Part shown: positions 1-5,759 of the stretch, in pieces
Layout: each line of letters starts with the position of its first letter
Position numbering within the stretch: position 1 is the first letter of the stretch
NCBI GenBank assembly: GCA_016180665.1
Contig: JACPAS010000005.1
Location: forward strand, 1 to 8,928
From: Microcaldota archaeon
GTDB taxonomy: Archaea; Micrarchaeota; Micrarchaeia; Anstonellales; Bilamarchaeaceae
DNA length: 8,928 bases
Reading direction: 5' to 3'
Translations under genes and position numbers: made by a program
The notes under the pieces: generated by a model
What the model was told of the DNA's origin: nothing
Seen by the model: the letters and a program-made list of their open reading frames with translations, nothing else
The model's database searches: none

Positions 1-326
1 AAAGTTCGCTTCTTCTTGTCTGCGATAAATCTGATAACTAATCTTCCTTCTTCCACTGAAAGTTCTGCTTTTTCTCCTCTTTTTCCTCTTGAAAGAATGC
101 TGCTAAACTGACCTATGTTTAAGCCAATTTTTGTTTCTTCTGGAAGATTATATTCGAGAAAGGCTGTTTTTGGCATTGAAAATGAAACCATTGAGATTTG
201 AGACGGATCCATTGCTTTTAGGTTTATTCCTTCTTTTTTTATTTCGAATAGGCCTTCTTCTACTAAGCTTACTATTGAGTCTATTGCTGATTTTAGAGCC
301 GGAGCTTCGTTTGCAATTATTTTCAT
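1..326 (-). CDS. pcn: DNA polymerase sliding clamp PCNA, N-terminal part (runs off left edge)
   Basis: Proliferating cell nuclear antigen homologue, the ring clamp that tethers replicative polymerase, FEN1, ligase and other partners to DNA. About 108 codons are present, starting MKIIANEAPALKSAIDSIV. The hallmark is the clamp segment at residues 36-48, LKAMDPSQISMVSF, followed by the first-domain strands up to about LVIRFIADKKK. Archaeal PCNA is about 245 residues, so a little under half is here; the interdomain connector and the second domain lie outside. The ATG at 326 is preceded by a strong Shine-Dalgarno (GGAGGAGAT, 339-331, 8 nt from GGAGG to ATG) and a TATA-like box just behind the EamA stop codon. 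Family assignment is confident from the MDPSQ segment; copy number (homotrimer or heterotrimer member) cannot be judged from this window. Confidence 0.93.
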   Translation of the reverse strand, partial: MKIIANEAPALKSAIDSIVSLVEEGLFEIKKEGINLKAMDPSQISMVSFSMPKTAFLEYNLPEETKIGLNIGQFSSILSRGKRGEKAELSVEEGRLVIRFIADKKKRT

Positions 327-330
327 TTAA

Positions 331-380
331 ATCTCCTCCAAAACTAGATATTCTGAATTTGGTAGGAAGGAAATTTAAAC
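331..380 (-). promoter_or_regulatory. PCNA promoter and ribosome binding site
   Basis: On the minus strand GTTTAAATTT (380-371) is a TATA-like box. A start site about 26 nt downstream would fall near 348-350, giving a short leader that carries GGAGGAGAT (339-331). That sequence is close to the archaeal consensus GGAGGTGAT and is the best Shine-Dalgarno in the window. The box directly abuts the EamA stop codon, so PCNA probably has its own promoter, although read-through from EamA is possible. Inferred from spacing only. Confidence 0.5.
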
Positions 381-1250
381 CTATGGCGGTTCGACTTGGG
401 ATTTTGAGTTTAATGTTGCAGCTAGACTTGCAATTACGATTAATAATCCGCCTAGAATTGTCTTTAGAACAGGTACTTCACCCAAGATAAGAAAAGCACT
501 GATTAGGCCGTATACTGGTTCCACTGAACTTATTATTCCTGCGGTCTGGGCCTTTACATGCCGCAGACTCTTATAGAAAAGAATGTAACCGCCTAAGTTC
601 AAGATAACCCCCATGAAAAATAGCCACGATAAATCGTTAGTGCTAATTATCGGTTGCTCAATCAGGAATATTGGGAGTAATAATAATGCTGCGGTCAAAT
701 TCTGATAGGATATTACCAAAGTTTCCGAGTATTTCTTAAAGTAACTCTTATTTATGATCACATTAATGGAGAATATACCTGCAGCGATAACTCCGTAAAT
801 AACTCCCTGTGTAGTTCTGTTTGAAAGCTCGAACTCTGGTACCATTATCAGAACTCCTAAAAAAGCTAAAAGAGCTAGAAGTATCGAGCTCTTGGAAAGC
901 CTACAATGGAAGAAATATGGCTCCAAGAAGGCTAACATTAATGGGTAGGTGAAAATTGCTGCAAGTGCGATAAAGACTGAAGATGCTTTAACTGATTCAA
1001 AAAAGAAGAAGATATGCAGTGCAAATAATAATCCTGAGAGGAAGAGGCCAAGATAATCTTTCCTTGTTTGCAAGAGAACTTTTTCCTTGTTCACCTTAAG
1101 AAATAAAAATAAACTGATTGCTGCAAATACGCTTCTCACAAAGACCATGATCACTGAGGATTGAGAAATTAATTTACTTACTACTCCTACCAAGGAAAGG
1201 CAGATGGCGGAAATTTGAAGTCCAATTAGGCTTTTTGTTTTTTCATCCAT
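381..1250 (-). CDS. EamA-family (DMT superfamily) transporter
   Basis: A 289-residue integral membrane protein with about ten hydrophobic segments arranged as two repeated EamA halves, the normal size and layout of drug/metabolite transporters of the RhaT/YdcZ type. The first half spans about residues 8-132 and the second about 148-282. The second half ends with the typical SSVEPVYGLISAFLILGE segment (241-258) and the following GG-LLIV helix. The substrate cannot be told from sequence; relatives export amino acids, nucleotides or small toxic metabolites. The ATG at 1250 has no clear Shine-Dalgarno. TTAAGTTA about 26-30 nt upstream could be a TATA box for a leaderless transcript. Only 38 bp separate it from the upstream winged-helix gene on the same strand, so the two may be co-transcribed and the regulator may control the exporter. 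The call is firm at family level. Confidence 0.9.
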   Translation of the reverse strand: MDEKTKSLIGLQISAICLSLVGVVSKLISQSSVIMVFVRSVFAAISLFLFLKVNKEKVLLQTRKDYLGLFLSGLLFALHIFFFFESVKASSVFIALAAIFTYPLMLAFLEPYFFHCRLSKSSILLALLAFLGVLIMVPEFELSNRTTQGVIYGVIAAGIFSINVIINKSYFKKYSETLVISYQNLTAALLLLPIFLIEQPIISTNDLSWLFFMGVILNLGGYILFYKSLRHVKAQTAGIISSVEPVYGLISAFLILGEVPVLKTILGGLLIVIASLAATLNSKSQVEPP

Positions 1251-1288
1251 AGTTTCATTCCAGAATGTTTTGGTAACTTAATGTGAAT

Positions 1289-1606
1289 TCACTTGGCCCT
1301 TGCTAAAACTGGTGTTGTTTTTTCAATGAGTGCAAGCTCTACTTCTTTGATTTTATTTACAACCGGATTCTGTTCATTTAGTTTATAGAGTTTTGTTTTC
1401 CCAAAAGATCTAGTAACTTTTATAACCTCTAACTGGACTAGTTTATCCCAGTATTTGTAAAATGTTGCCTTTGCCAAACCAGTTTCATCAATTATCTGTT
1501 TTTTTGAATAATCAAACAACCTATTCTCAAGCAAAAAATCTATAATTCTGAGAATTGGTGTATCACCAAAATATTCAAGCAGTAATGATTTATCTTCCAT
1601 ATGCAT
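1289..1606 (-). CDS. small winged helix-turn-helix transcriptional regulator
   Basis: A protein of 103-105 residues of the archaeal winged-helix type seen in many small regulators. It opens with MEDKSLLLEYFGDTPILRI and a helix (IIDFLLENRLF). The helix-turn-helix follows: KKQIIDETGLAKATFYKY (about 33-50, counting from the ATG at 1600), then WDKLVQLEVIKVTRSFGK, the second helix end and wing, and an acidic/basic tail. The frame stays open upstream to a GTG at 1777, but that extension lies on the opposite strand of another gene and is Trp/Phe/Cys-rich and unlike this family. The start is therefore placed at 1606 or, better matched to a leaderless transcript, at the ATG at 1600. It may regulate the EamA exporter 38 bp downstream and/or the divergent small gene. 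The DNA-binding fold is well supported; target and ligand are unknown. Confidence 0.8.
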   Translation of the reverse strand: MHMEDKSLLLEYFGDTPILRIIDFLLENRLFDYSKKQIIDETGLAKATFYKYWDKLVQLEVIKVTRSFGKTKLYKLNEQNPVVNKIKEVELALIEKTTPVLARAK

Positions 1607-1654
1607 TTTAAGACGTGGAAGGTTTTTAAATCTATTCTTTGAAAGGTATAATAA
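1607..1654. promoter_or_regulatory. shared divergent promoter region (TTTAAA centred at 1627.5)
   Basis: A single A/T element, TTTTTAAAT (1623-1631), lies between two divergent genes. The palindromic core TTTAAA (1625-1630) is 27.5 nt from the minus-strand ATG at 1600 and 27.5 nt from the plus-strand GTG at 1655. Both starts lack a good Shine-Dalgarno. The arrangement fits one TATA element serving leaderless transcripts in both directions. TTATAC on the minus strand (about 1651-1646) is an alternative box for a start at 1606. Spacing-based inference. Confidence 0.45.
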
Positions 1655-1936
1655 GTGAACTTTATGGTAGCATCTGATGAACTCAAAGCAATGATACTCC
1701 ATAAACTTGCTAAGAAAAGAAAATGGGGAGAAAGCCATACTGCTTTTGAGAATGTCTCTAAAGGCGTGCCACCACACCTTAAAGGTAAATTGAAGGATTT
1801 GGCAGAAGAACTCATTAAAGAAGGATTCCTAATACCGAAACCAACCAGTTACGGATTACAAATTTCTCTTAATATTGAAAGAAGTGATGAGATAAAATTC
1901 AGAATTAAAAAATATTTTACAAATGAGTTCATTTAG
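1655..1936 (+). CDS. small protein of unknown role, possible winged-helix DNA-binding protein
   Basis: A 93-residue protein, or 90 residues if the ATG at 1664 is used. It is rich in Lys and Glu, with a long N-terminal helix (ELKAMILHKLAKKRKWGE), a middle segment HTAFENVSKGVPPHLKG (28-44), a second helix KLKDLAEELIKEGFLI (45-60) and a short strand segment KPTSYGLQISLN (62-73). The helix, helix, then 'EGFL-KPTSYGL' pattern looks like the recognition helix and wing of a winged helix, and I have the impression that short archaeal proteins of this kind are common, but I do not recognise a named family. The GTG at 1655 fits the leaderless spacing of the upstream TATA element; the ATG at 1664 lacks a convincing Shine-Dalgarno. 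It is divergent from the regulator and convergent with AbiEi (14 bp between stop codons). Confidence 0.7.
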   Translation: MNFMVASDELKAMILHKLAKKRKWGESHTAFENVSKGVPPHLKGKLKDLAEELIKEGFLIPKPTSYGLQISLNIERSDEIKFRIKKYFTNEFI

Positions 1937-1940
1937 ATTG

Positions 1941-1951
1941 ATTATTTTTTT
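1941..1951 (+). terminator. T-rich transcription stop candidate
   Basis: Just after the stop codon of the 93-residue gene the plus strand reads ATTATTTTTTT, with seven T at 1945-1951. Archaeal RNA polymerase commonly terminates at such T tracts without a hairpin. It lies in the 14-bp gap between two convergent genes, where termination would be expected. Confidence 0.4.
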
Positions 1952-2478
1952 CATCCATCTAATTCACATCTGAATCTTTTCTCATCTTTCCTTATCTGAC
2001 CTTTAGTTGCAAAAATCCCGTAAGGGGTTTCGGTTATCTTGGCATCTTTTAGATTTTTTATCTTATGAAAAATAATTTCCCTTCCATAAAAAGATAAAAC
2101 TCTTGCCACTTTTTTTGCCCTGTATGTACCTTTCTCCAAGTTTCTTTTGATCCTTTTGGTGAGGTCTATTATATCACTTAATTTTTCATTTACTACATGT
2201 ACTGACTCTTTAGGGTGCCAGCTAATGCCCCAAAACTCCTTCGCAGTGTCGCAAGAATAATAAAAACTCCCTTTTAAGAATAGAGGAAGTGCCTTTCTTA
2301 AAACCATGAGGGGCTTATCTATGAACGTAGCCTTTCTTTCTTCTTCTGAAGGGGTATAATAAACACCTTTAAATGGAGTTGGAAATATTTTCAGAGATGC
2401 AACTAAATTATAGATTCTAGTCTCACTAAAACCTTCTTTTTTGAGTTGATCAAACGTTATTGCTTGTTTTGGAAGCAT
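1951..2478 (-). CDS. abiEi: AbiEi-like antitoxin/transcriptional repressor of type IV toxin-antitoxin system
   Basis: A 175-residue protein. The N-terminal 50 residues form a winged-helix of the AbiEi type: FDQLKKEGFSETRIYNLVAS (9-28), then KIFPTPFKGVYYTPSEEER. The next part (about 54-90, including PLMVLRKALPLFLKGSFYYS and the region around TAKEFWGISWHP) matches the layout of the AbiEi body. The C-terminal half is Lys/Arg-rich with IKRNLEKGTYRAKKVARVL and ends GIFATKGQIRKDEKRFRCEL. AbiEi proteins neutralise AbiEii without a stable complex and repress their own operon. The start is well fixed: the ATG at 2478 follows AGAGGTT (2492-2486) with 7-8 nt spacing, inside the end of the toxin gene, giving a 29-bp overlap and probable translational coupling. 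The family call rests on the N-terminal pattern and the partner; the C-terminal half is less typical. Confidence 0.75.
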   Translation of the reverse strand: MLPKQAITFDQLKKEGFSETRIYNLVASLKIFPTPFKGVYYTPSEEERKATFIDKPLMVLRKALPLFLKGSFYYSCDTAKEFWGISWHPKESVHVVNEKLSDIIDLTKRIKRNLEKGTYRAKKVARVLSFYGREIIFHKIKNLKDAKITETPYGIFATKGQIRKDEKRFRCELDG

Positions 2479-3058
2479 TTTGAATAACCTCTTTAAATTT
2501 ATTTAAAATATTTTCATCAATAGCCAAATAATCAAGTTCATCAGATTCTACAGGGAACCCTTTTTCCTTAACCAACTCAATAGCTGAATCAAGTGTCATT
2601 TTTCTGCTAATCAAAATTGCAATTATATCGTACAGATCCCTTGGTTTTTTCCTTTCTGAGTAAGCAATAATTTTCATATTAAGTAAGTCTTCTAAAGAGG
2701 CAATTAGCATTTTCTTGCCCATAATCTCCTTTTCGAGTATATTTTTTATTTTGTAATCAGAACTGAACAACTCTACTTTTATGGTTGTGTCCTCAAATTG
2801 AACCACAAACTGGTTCCTATAAAGTCCAACAGAAGTACGCAACCCTTTTTTTGTGAGACAGCCTTTAAGCTCCTGTTTAAGTTCTGTCTCATCTCCATCT
2901 ATCGGAACAAAGTCTAAATCTACGCTGACCCTATGGTTTAGATAGAACAAAGAAATTGCTGTTCCTCCAACTAAAATAAGTTTATTCCCAGTACACTCAG
3001 CAACATTTGAAATTATTTCAAGGATTCTTTGGTATTTCAATCTAAATCTATTTTCCAT
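2450..3058 (-). CDS. abiEii: AbiEii-family nucleotidyltransferase toxin
   Basis: A 202-residue nucleotidyltransferase-fold protein. Motif I is LVGGTAISLFYLNHRVSVDL (29-48), with GG at 31-32 and the metal-binding pair D47-x-D49. The third acidic position is probably E96 in IKVELFSS, where Asp is more usual. The C-terminal motif is LNMKIIAYSERKKPRDLYDI (126-145), with K129 and R140-D141. AbiEii/MenT-type enzymes add nucleotides to tRNA 3' ends or other targets and cause reversible growth arrest; here that role is inferred from family. It is somewhat shorter than many AbiEii proteins (often 230-300 residues), as are other archaeal forms. The ATG at 3058 lies 26-27 nt from a strong TATA box, so the mRNA is probably leaderless. 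The toxin gene precedes the antitoxin gene, the reverse of the classic AbiE order. Confidence 0.85.
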   Translation of the reverse strand: MENRFRLKYQRILEIISNVAECTGNKLILVGGTAISLFYLNHRVSVDLDFVPIDGDETELKQELKGCLTKKGLRTSVGLYRNQFVVQFEDTTIKVELFSSDYKIKNILEKEIMGKKMLIASLEDLLNMKIIAYSERKKPRDLYDIIAILISRKMTLDSAIELVKEKGFPVESDELDYLAIDENILNKFKEVIQNASKTSNNV

Positions 3059-3066
3059 GTATATAT

Positions 3067-3100
3067 TTGTAGCTAAACATTTATATAAGTTAGCTCTACA
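3067..3100 (-). promoter_or_regulatory. AbiE operon promoter with flanking inverted repeat (candidate operator)
   Basis: On the minus strand TTATATAA (3088-3081) is a clear archaeal TATA box. Its centre is about 26 nt from the A of the AbiEii start codon, predicting a leaderless transcript. Perfect 6-bp inverted arms AGCTAA (3071-3076) and TTAGCT (3090-3095) flank the box. With a 2-nt insertion the arms extend to TTGTAGCTAA (3067-3076) and TTAGCTCTACA (3090-3100). AbiEi proteins are known to bind inverted repeats at their own promoter, so this is the natural operator candidate: binding would block TBP/TFB directly. Confidence 0.6.
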
Positions 3101-3148
3101 TTAAAGAAAGTTCAATATAGTGCTAACTCTTTCGAGGTAGAGGAAAAA

Positions 3149-4171
3149 CTATCTAAAAGGCCTTGAATTCCTCCTTAATGGTCTTATTGATTCCGGATGA
3201 AGCATCTGGAGGGATTTTTGGGCGCGTTCTATTTCTATTGGATCTAATGCTGCTCTTAGGTCTGCCTCAATTAGGACTGCCGGATAGGCATAAGTTGAAT
3301 TGATTGCACTTAGGGAATAGACAATTGAGGCTATTTCATTGAAAGTGCGTCTTCCACTTAGGAACTCGACTCTTAATGGACGATCATTAGCTACTGGCTT
3401 TAGATAGAAAACACAAACGTTTTGGCCGTAATCGCCCAAATCCTTAATTATCTGGTTTTTCTGTGGGCTTGATGAATATTTAGCTGCGCATGTCCGTTCA
3501 CGTTCAATTAATAAATAGTTCAAAAATACACTATCAGAAGATTTCGTATTAACCTGACTTTGAAATATCTCCGCAAATCTCCTTCCTCTTGAATCCTTAA
3601 TTATTCCTAGAATAAGGGTGTTTTCTTTTTCGCATGCAGAATATAATTTTTTGTATAGGGCAATAAGTTCTAGATAAAGTGGGTAAGCAGGAGAATCATC
3701 TGCCGGACGATCTGACTGAAGTGGAAGAATTGAGCCATCGAGCATCATAATTGCTGGTTTTTTTAGTTCAACAATCTCCAGTGCAGTTTTTATCTCGTGC
3801 TTTAACCGGAAGAGTGACCGATACTGAAGAATCTCGTGTTCATCTAACCCTACTTGAATTTCAAATGTTGGCTCTGGAAAAGCAGATGGATAGTAATCTA
3901 CGTTTTCTAATTTAGAGTTTGTATAGCTAAATAAAACACCAGCTGAACGTACTACAATTAAGTCTACTCCATGCATTTCCTGTGCAAGCAATCCACCGTC
4001 AACTGCACACACCAAACCGTCTATTTTTGTTGGCTCTATTTTATGAATAAGCTCACGCTCGAGAGTCTCCTGAAAAATTACTTTGCTTTGCCTTAGGGAA
4101 ACTGCTTCCCCCATTAGTCTTTTCTGGAATTGGATTATGTATTCTGCCGCAGCTTTTAATTTCTCAAGCAT
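3149..4171 (-). CDS. nurA: NurA 5'-3' nuclease (double-strand break end resection)
   Basis: A 340-residue protein with the NurA domain over nearly its full length, the usual family size. Visible landmarks: CAVDGGLLAQEMHGVDLIVV (55-74), with catalytic-type D58 at the end of the first strand; IMMLDGSILPL (141-151), with D145; GIIKDSRGRRFAEI (189-202); SDSVFLNYLL (212-221); and the C-terminal motif TYAYPAVLIEADLRAAL (293-309). NurA works with the hexameric translocase HerA (and Mre11-Rad50) to chew back the 5' strand for recombination; these partners are not in the window. The ATG at 4171 is 26 nt from a shared TATA element and has GAGGT only 1-2 nt upstream, too close for a normal ribosome site, so a leaderless message is likely. 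It stands alone on its strand, with AbiE about 90 bp downstream. Confidence 0.88.
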   Translation of the reverse strand: MLEKLKAAAEYIIQFQKRLMGEAVSLRQSKVIFQETLERELIHKIEPTKIDGLVCAVDGGLLAQEMHGVDLIVVRSAGVLFSYTNSKLENVDYYPSAFPEPTFEIQVGLDEHEILQYRSLFRLKHEIKTALEIVELKKPAIMMLDGSILPLQSDRPADDSPAYPLYLELIALYKKLYSACEKENTLILGIIKDSRGRRFAEIFQSQVNTKSSDSVFLNYLLIERERTCAAKYSSSPQKNQIIKDLGDYGQNVCVFYLKPVANDRPLRVEFLSGRRTFNEIASIVYSLSAINSTYAYPAVLIEADLRAALDPIEIERAQKSLQMLHPESIRPLRRNSRPFR

Positions 4172-4186
4172 AACCTCATTATACCA

Positions 4187-4207
4187 CCAAAATACTTAAA
4201 GTTTTGG
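4187..4207. promoter_or_regulatory. symmetric bidirectional promoter (CCAAAA-TACTTAAAG-TTTTGG)
   Basis: The 21-bp element reads CCAAAA (4187-4192), TACTTAAAG (4193-4201), TTTTGG (4202-4207), a perfect 6-bp inverted repeat around a near-palindromic TATA core. Its centre, 4197, is 26 nt from the A of the NurA start (4171, minus) and 26 nt from the A of the opposite gene's start (4223, plus). CCAAAA lies just upstream of the TATA core in each direction, where the purine-rich BRE bound by TFB is expected. Neither start has a usable Shine-Dalgarno. The simplest reading is one BRE-TATA-BRE element starting two leaderless mRNAs in opposite directions. Confidence 0.6.
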
Positions 4208-4222
4208 GACCAGAACTAGAGT

Positions 4223-4737
4223 ATGAGATTACGGTTTAAAAGCCATGGAGATAGTGCTAATCAAATTACTGTTAGAACACCACGGGAATTCTTTAAATGG
4301 AAGGACAAAAGATATGATCGATTAGTTGAAAAACGAAAAAAATTAGAAAGAGAGCTAGGGGTTAGAACTGATAGATTAGACGCTATAAGAAAAACGTTGA
4401 ATAATCAGGAAAACCCAGTAACAAAAGGAACAATTTCAAGAAAAGAAGTTGGATTACAAATGTCTGGAGAATTTGCAGCATTTTCATTTATCTCAACTTT
4501 GTTCTCTTTGGTAATTGGTTCTGCTTTTCCTGTTCCAGTTACTATGGTGATTGGGGGGCACTCTCCCTTCCGGCTACTCTTTTAGCTATTGGACTTTCAT
4601 TGCTTTTGAGTAAGGAACCCCCGTACCTCTTTACTGATGTTATAGTAAAAAAACTTATGCATGAAACCGAACAAATTAGAGGCAAACTTTCGGAGGCTAC
4701 CAAGGAGCTGCAGAAATTGGCCAAAGAAGCTAGCTAA
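4223..4737 (+). pseudogene. two-transmembrane coiled-coil protein, frame broken at a G6 run
   Basis: The ATG at 4223 opens a frame of 112 sense codons up to the run of six G at 4553-4558, then becomes nonsense (HSPFRLLF) and stops at 4583-4585. From 4558 the -1 frame (codons GCA CTC TCC...) continues sensibly to TAA at 4735-4737. Adding one G would give about 171 residues: a basic, helical N-terminus with a coiled coil (KRYDRLVEKRKKLEREL), then two membrane helices (about 83-105 and 109-129, the second continuing as ALSLPATLLAIGLSLLLSK across the break), then KEPPYLFTDVIVKKL and a C-terminal coiled coil (ETEQIRGKLSEATKELQKLA). Both coiled coils would lie on the same membrane side. No family recognised. 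The cause may be a sequencing or assembly indel, a true mutation, or slippage at GGG GGG. The end overlaps the Pelota stop by 8 bp, tail to tail. Confidence 0.75.
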
Positions 4738-5758
4738 CCTTAAACTTCAGAAAAGCAGCAATCTTCCCAAATCCTTTTAGCTTAAAGCCAGGATCACTTT
4801 CTTCAGAAAATATAGTAATCCTGCCTTTATTTTTGTCCACAAAATCAACCAACTCGTCCGTTTCTTTTGAAGTGCGTAAAAATTCGTCTAAAACTAGTAA
4901 ATGTTCAACTGCATACTGTTTGGCTGCTTTTTTTACTGCTTCAAGTCCATACGCGACTAATTCATCATTTTTGTTTAATTGCTTGATAAATTCATTAATT
5001 AATTTGGTTTCTTTTTCCAAACGATCTTCACCAATTATTCTTTCAAGAACACCATTGCTCATTAACTCATTAATTCCGCTTCTTTCCGCATAACTGCAGC
5101 TCTCAAAAACTATTCTTTTAAGTAATTCTGGTTTTCTACGCTCAATAAATTTCTTCAGATTATCTTTAGTAAAGCCTGGTCCGGCCATTATTGTTTTTTC
5201 TTCATGCTTCTCAATTAGAGCCATTAATTCTCCTAGATACTGGAGAGTTTTCTCCTCAAACTTTTCATCTCGCTTTCTGGCATGATTTTCAATTTCCGGT
5301 CCATATTCAATTCCATAACCGCGGACTACCGCAGTCAGTGCATGTTCTTCATCCAACAGAATAATTCTGATGAGCGGACGTTTGGATTCTTTCTCAGCCT
5401 CTTTCAATCTTTTCAACTGATAGTCTTTCCATTCCTTAAAAACAGTAATTTTATCTCTTGGTTCAACGTCTATCGTGTGATACCTACCGAGTTGAACAAA
5501 TTCCTCTGGGTTACCACGGATTATTTTGCCTCTAATTCTCAGGCGATTTATTGATTTAGAAAATTCAACATTCTCAACATTAATTGCTATAAAAACTGGT
5601 TTTTTTTCTTCTTTTGTTCCGAGTTTTACGGTTCTGAATGTGCTTGCTTCAACTGTGTCACCAACTGAAAGTATTTTTTCCAGGTGCCACATGTCTCCGA
5701 CTGTCTCTATTTGAATCCTTAGTTCACCGGTTTTCCGGTCCAGTTTGTTTAGCTTCAT
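4730..5758 (-). CDS. pelA: Pelota/Dom34 mRNA surveillance protein (ribosome rescue)
   Basis: A 342-residue archaeal Pelota, the full family length. Domain 1 (about 1-128) is the Sm-like fold, with the typical opening GELRIQIETVGDMWHLEKIL (12-31) followed by GDTVEASTFRTV and the RIRGKIIRG strand. Domain 2 (about 130-255) contains the HALTAVVRGYGIEY strand pair and the AGPGFTKDNLKKFI segment; like other Pelotas it has no GGQ, so it cannot hydrolyse peptidyl-tRNA. Domain 3 (about 260-342) contains KAAKQYAVEHLLVLDEFLR and ITIFSEESDPGFKLKGFGKI. With aEF1-alpha it recognises ribosomes stalled with an empty A site, and with ABCE1 it splits them. The ATG at 5758 is 1 nt beyond the stop of the upstream lipoprotein gene (TGA-A-ATG) and has no evident Shine-Dalgarno, so translation is probably coupled. 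Very confident. Confidence 0.96.
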   Translation of the reverse strand: MKLNKLDRKTGELRIQIETVGDMWHLEKILSVGDTVEASTFRTVKLGTKEEKKPVFIAINVENVEFSKSINRLRIRGKIIRGNPEEFVQLGRYHTIDVEPRDKITVFKEWKDYQLKRLKEAEKESKRPLIRIILLDEEHALTAVVRGYGIEYGPEIENHARKRDEKFEEKTLQYLGELMALIEKHEEKTIMAGPGFTKDNLKKFIERRKPELLKRIVFESCSYAERSGINELMSNGVLERIIGEDRLEKETKLINEFIKQLNKNDELVAYGLEAVKKAAKQYAVEHLLVLDEFLRTSKETDELVDFVDKNKGRITIFSEESDPGFKLKGFGKIAAFLKFKVS

Positions 5759-5759
5759 T

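Noticed and set aside
131..490. 119-codon Leu-rich open frame on the plus strand
   Set aside because: It is antisense to the PCNA start and the EamA end; its composition (Leu/Phe runs) is what reverse-strand reading of Glu/Lys-rich genes gives.
1607..1777. N-terminal extension of the winged-helix regulator to a GTG at 1777
   Set aside because: It overlaps the divergent small gene and its promoter, has a Trp/Cys/Phe-rich sequence unlike the family, and better starts exist at 1606 and 1600.
1540..1815. 91-codon minus-strand open frame
   Set aside because: It overlaps the regulator in another frame and is antisense to the 93-residue gene; no protein-like features.
3081..3088. Bidirectional use of the AbiE TATA box
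   Set aside because: TTATATAA is palindromic, but a plus-strand transcript would run antisense into NurA and no plus-strand gene starts near 3111.
4542..4724. 60-codon minus-strand open frame
   Set aside because: Antisense to the end of the frame-broken membrane protein, where the plus strand clearly codes for a membrane helix and coiled coil.
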